From the NCBI GenBank assembly GCA_029940345.1, contig JAOZRC010000233.1, forward strand, positions 1 to 7,766: 7,766 bases of DNA. The letters run 5' to 3'. The notes under the pieces are model-generated. The model saw only the letters and a list, made by a program, of their open reading frames with translations. It was not told where the DNA came from and ran no database searches. Positions within the stretch are counted from its first letter, which is position 1. The number at the start of each line of letters is the position of its first letter. Below, piece by piece: positions 6,314-7,766 of the stretch. A program made the position numbers and the translations under genes. This DNA comes from Desulfobacterales bacterium (GTDB taxonomy: Bacteria > Desulfobacterota > Desulfobacteria > Desulfobacterales > JAUCGF01).

Positions 6314-7564
6314 ATGAAAGAGATAGTTATCGTTTCAGCCTGCAGAACCGCCATCGGCGCGTTTGGCGGGACATTGAGGGATATGAATGCCGCCGCAATC
6401 GCCAGTGTGGCCATGCGCGAGGCGGTCAAGAGAGCGAAAATTGATCCGGGAATGATTGATGACATCCGATTCGGATGCTGCCTGGAACCGCACGATACGT
6501 TAAATGTGGCCCGGGTGGGCGCGCTGCTGGCCGGAATCCCGGTCGAGGTTACCGCTGTTACCATCAACCGGGTGTGTATTTCCGGTATGGAGGCGGTGCT
6601 TTCCGGAATGGCCATGATACAGGCCGGTATGGCGGATATCATCCTGGCAGGCGGCGTGGAACACATGTCCGGGGTGCCTTATACGGTTCCCGAAGCCCGC
6701 TGGGGATGCCGCTTACAGGATCAAACATTTGTAGATGCCATGATCCACGCCCTTCATTGCGGATCTCACCTTTTACCGTTGGCTGATGACGGACCGCTAA
6801 ACGTTGAAGAAGACCCCGTGCGGCGATTTGTCGGAAAACCATATATTATGGGAATTACGGCTGAATTTGTCGCCTGGCATCTTAATATCGGACGGCGGGA
6901 AATGGATGAAGTGGCGTTGCGGAGCCACAATAACGCGGAACGCGCAACTGTTGACGGGTCTTTTAAGGAAGAAATCGTCCCGATAGAGGTTCCACGGCGC
7001 AAAAAGGAACCGCTCCAATTTACCAAAGATGAACATTTCCGACCCGGATTGACGATGGAACAACTGGAAAAACTACCGCCTGGGTTTATTCCACAAACCG
7101 GAACAGTGACAGTCGGCAATTCAAGCGGTATCAACGACGCTTCCGCAGCCATGGTGATCATGTCAGCGGAAAAAGCTCATGATTTGAATATCACGCCAAT
7201 CGCCAAAATCAAAGCGGTTGGCAGAGGTGCCTGCCATCCTTCAATTATGGGACTTTCGCCGGTTCCGGCGGTGAACAACCTTTTCCAAGGTAGCAAACTT
7301 GCGCTCGACGATTTCGAACTCATCGAATTGAATGAGGCGTTTGCCGCTCAATATATCGGATGTGAAAGGGAGCTGCATTTAAACAGGGAGATCACCAATG
7401 TAAACGGTTCAGGCATCGGCCTGGGACATCCGGTGGGTGCCACCGGATGCCGTATCATGGTAACACTTCTGCATGCAATGCAAAAACGAGGCAAAAGCCT
7501 GGGCCTGGCCACTTTATGCGGCGGCGGCGGTGTGTCCATGGCCTGTGCTTTGGAGATGGTCTGA
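6314..7564 (+). CDS. Thiolase (acetyl-CoA C-acyltransferase family)
   Basis: This 416-residue thiolase either condenses two acyl-CoAs or cleaves 3-ketoacyl-CoA with CoA in the cytoplasm; the direction and chain length cannot be read from the sequence. All catalytic elements are present: nucleophile C88 in NRVCISGMEAV, VEHMSG (115-120), the TVTVGNSSGINDASAA segment (264-279), N340-E341-A-F-A, H372 in GSGIGLGHPVGATG, and C402 in LCGGGG. I chose ATG 6314 over an upstream in-frame TTG at 6287 because AAGGAA (6302-6307) sits just before it. It is longer than the typical ~390 residues. The extra length falls in the loop domain around residues 146-178, between the usual D-x-M region and the MG-x-TAE segment. 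That region helps shape the acyl pocket, so substrate preference may differ. No beta-oxidation partner genes lie within the window. Confidence 0.93.
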   Translation: MKEIVIVSACRTAIGAFGGTLRDMNAAAIASVAMREAVKRAKIDPGMIDDIRFGCCLEPHDTLNVARVGALLAGIPVEVTAVTINRVCISGMEAVLSGMAMIQAGMADIILAGGVEHMSGVPYTVPEARWGCRLQDQTFVDAMIHALHCGSHLLPLADDGPLNVEEDPVRRFVGKPYIMGITAEFVAWHLNIGRREMDEVALRSHNNAERATVDGSFKEEIVPIEVPRRKKEPLQFTKDEHFRPGLTMEQLEKLPPGFIPQTGTVTVGNSSGINDASAAMVIMSAEKAHDLNITPIAKIKAVGRGACHPSIMGLSPVPAVNNLFQGSKLALDDFELIELNEAFAAQYIGCERELHLNREITNVNGSGIGLGHPVGATGCRIMVTLLHAMQKRGKSLGLATLCGGGGVSMACALEMV

Positions 7565-7583
7565 GTAACTGGATAGATGTTCT

Positions 7584-7730
7584 ATGAAACAACGGTTATC
7601 AAATGTTAACGAAGAATTTATGGGTGCTTTTGAAGGCCTCATTTGACGTATTGTACGAGAAGAAGCAGAGTTTATATTTCAATACCAAAACGGAAATATA
7701 AATATGTCTCTGTTGAGGAACGAAACCTGA
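7584..7730 (+). pseudogene. Possible decayed small ORF
   Basis: From ATG 7584 the frame gives 20 residues ending EGLI before TGA 7644-7646. It then stays open for 27 more codons, beginning RIVREEAEF, to TGA 7728-7730. A CGA to TGA change would restore LIRRIVREE, which reads like a helical segment of a small DNA-binding protein. No good ribosome-binding site precedes it, and its end runs into the 7712-7765 inverted repeat. This may be chance. Confidence 0.2.
7671..7702. repeat. AT-only inverted repeat, 10-bp arms
   Basis: TTTATATTTC (7671-7680) pairs exactly with GAAATATAAA (7693-7702) across 12 bases. It lies downstream of the thiolase stop. The stem has only one G:C pair and no T-run follows, so a terminator role is doubtful. 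Confidence 0.5.
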
Positions 7731-7765
7731 CTAATTCAGGCTGATGTCAGGTTTCGTTCCTCAAC
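7712..7765. repeat. Perfect 20-bp inverted repeat (extragenic palindrome)
   Basis: The arms at 7712-7731 and 7746-7765 are exact reverse complements (GTTGAGGAACGAAACCTGAC on the left), with a 14-nt loop. The core TTTCGTTCCTCAACC resembles a palindromic intergenic sequence I recall from many unrelated bacteria. The window stops one base after the right arm, so the element could extend further. It could also act as a bidirectional transcription barrier downstream of the thiolase, but no U-tract can be assessed. Confidence 0.85.
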
Positions 7766-7766
7766 C

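Noticed and set aside
6280..6666. A 128-residue minus-strand frame opposite the thiolase N-terminus
   Set aside because: The plus strand encodes conserved thiolase motifs across the same bases, so this is a shadow.

Overview
The window looks like ordinary chromosome from a Gram-negative, probably anaerobic bacterium. My best guess is a deltaproteobacterium (Desulfobacterota, Desulfobacterales-like). That rests on the divergent PrkA/DUF444 pair, the thiolase, the moderate GC content of the genes and the many short palindromic repeats between them; no marker gene here settles it. No rRNA, tRNA, CRISPR array, transposase or phage gene is visible.

Layout. An AT-rich leader (1-257) precedes a possible 33-residue single-pass membrane protein (258-359, +, TTG start). 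It is convergent with pyrF (393-1112, -), a clear orotidine-5'-phosphate decarboxylase. The 424 bp between pyrF and the next gene holds a nested palindromic repeat element (1289-1481). Next come a PrkA-family AAA+ protein (1537-3597, +) and a DUF444/YeaH-type von Willebrand A protein (3823-5214, +), separated by 225 bp containing a perfect 13-bp hairpin (3684-3725). A second palindromic element (5282-5408) follows. After it comes a two-gene toxin-antitoxin-like cassette: a 110-residue probable antitoxin (5475-5807) abutting a TumE/DUF6516-type toxin gene (5808-6149) that is split by one in-frame TAG. A thiolase (6314-7564, +) comes next. The right edge holds a possible decayed small ORF and a perfect 20-bp inverted repeat (7712-7765).

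How the genes work together. The PrkA and DUF444 proteins are the core functional unit. Together they resemble the YeaG-YeaH stress and stationary-phase pair of enterobacteria, and an AAA+ ATPase beside a MIDAS-containing vWA protein is a recurring remodelling-chaperone arrangement. No SpoVR/YcgB gene, the usual third member, is present here. The toxin-antitoxin remnant, pyrF and the thiolase appear functionally unrelated to this pair.

Most notable for a second look: the single amber codon splitting an otherwise intact toxin gene; the 193-bp nested element with two tandem units whose small hairpins differ by paired changes; the 127-bp element whose four internal arms can pair in two exclusive ways; and four different palindromic repeat types in under 8 kb. 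I did not find a convincing wholly new multi-gene system.
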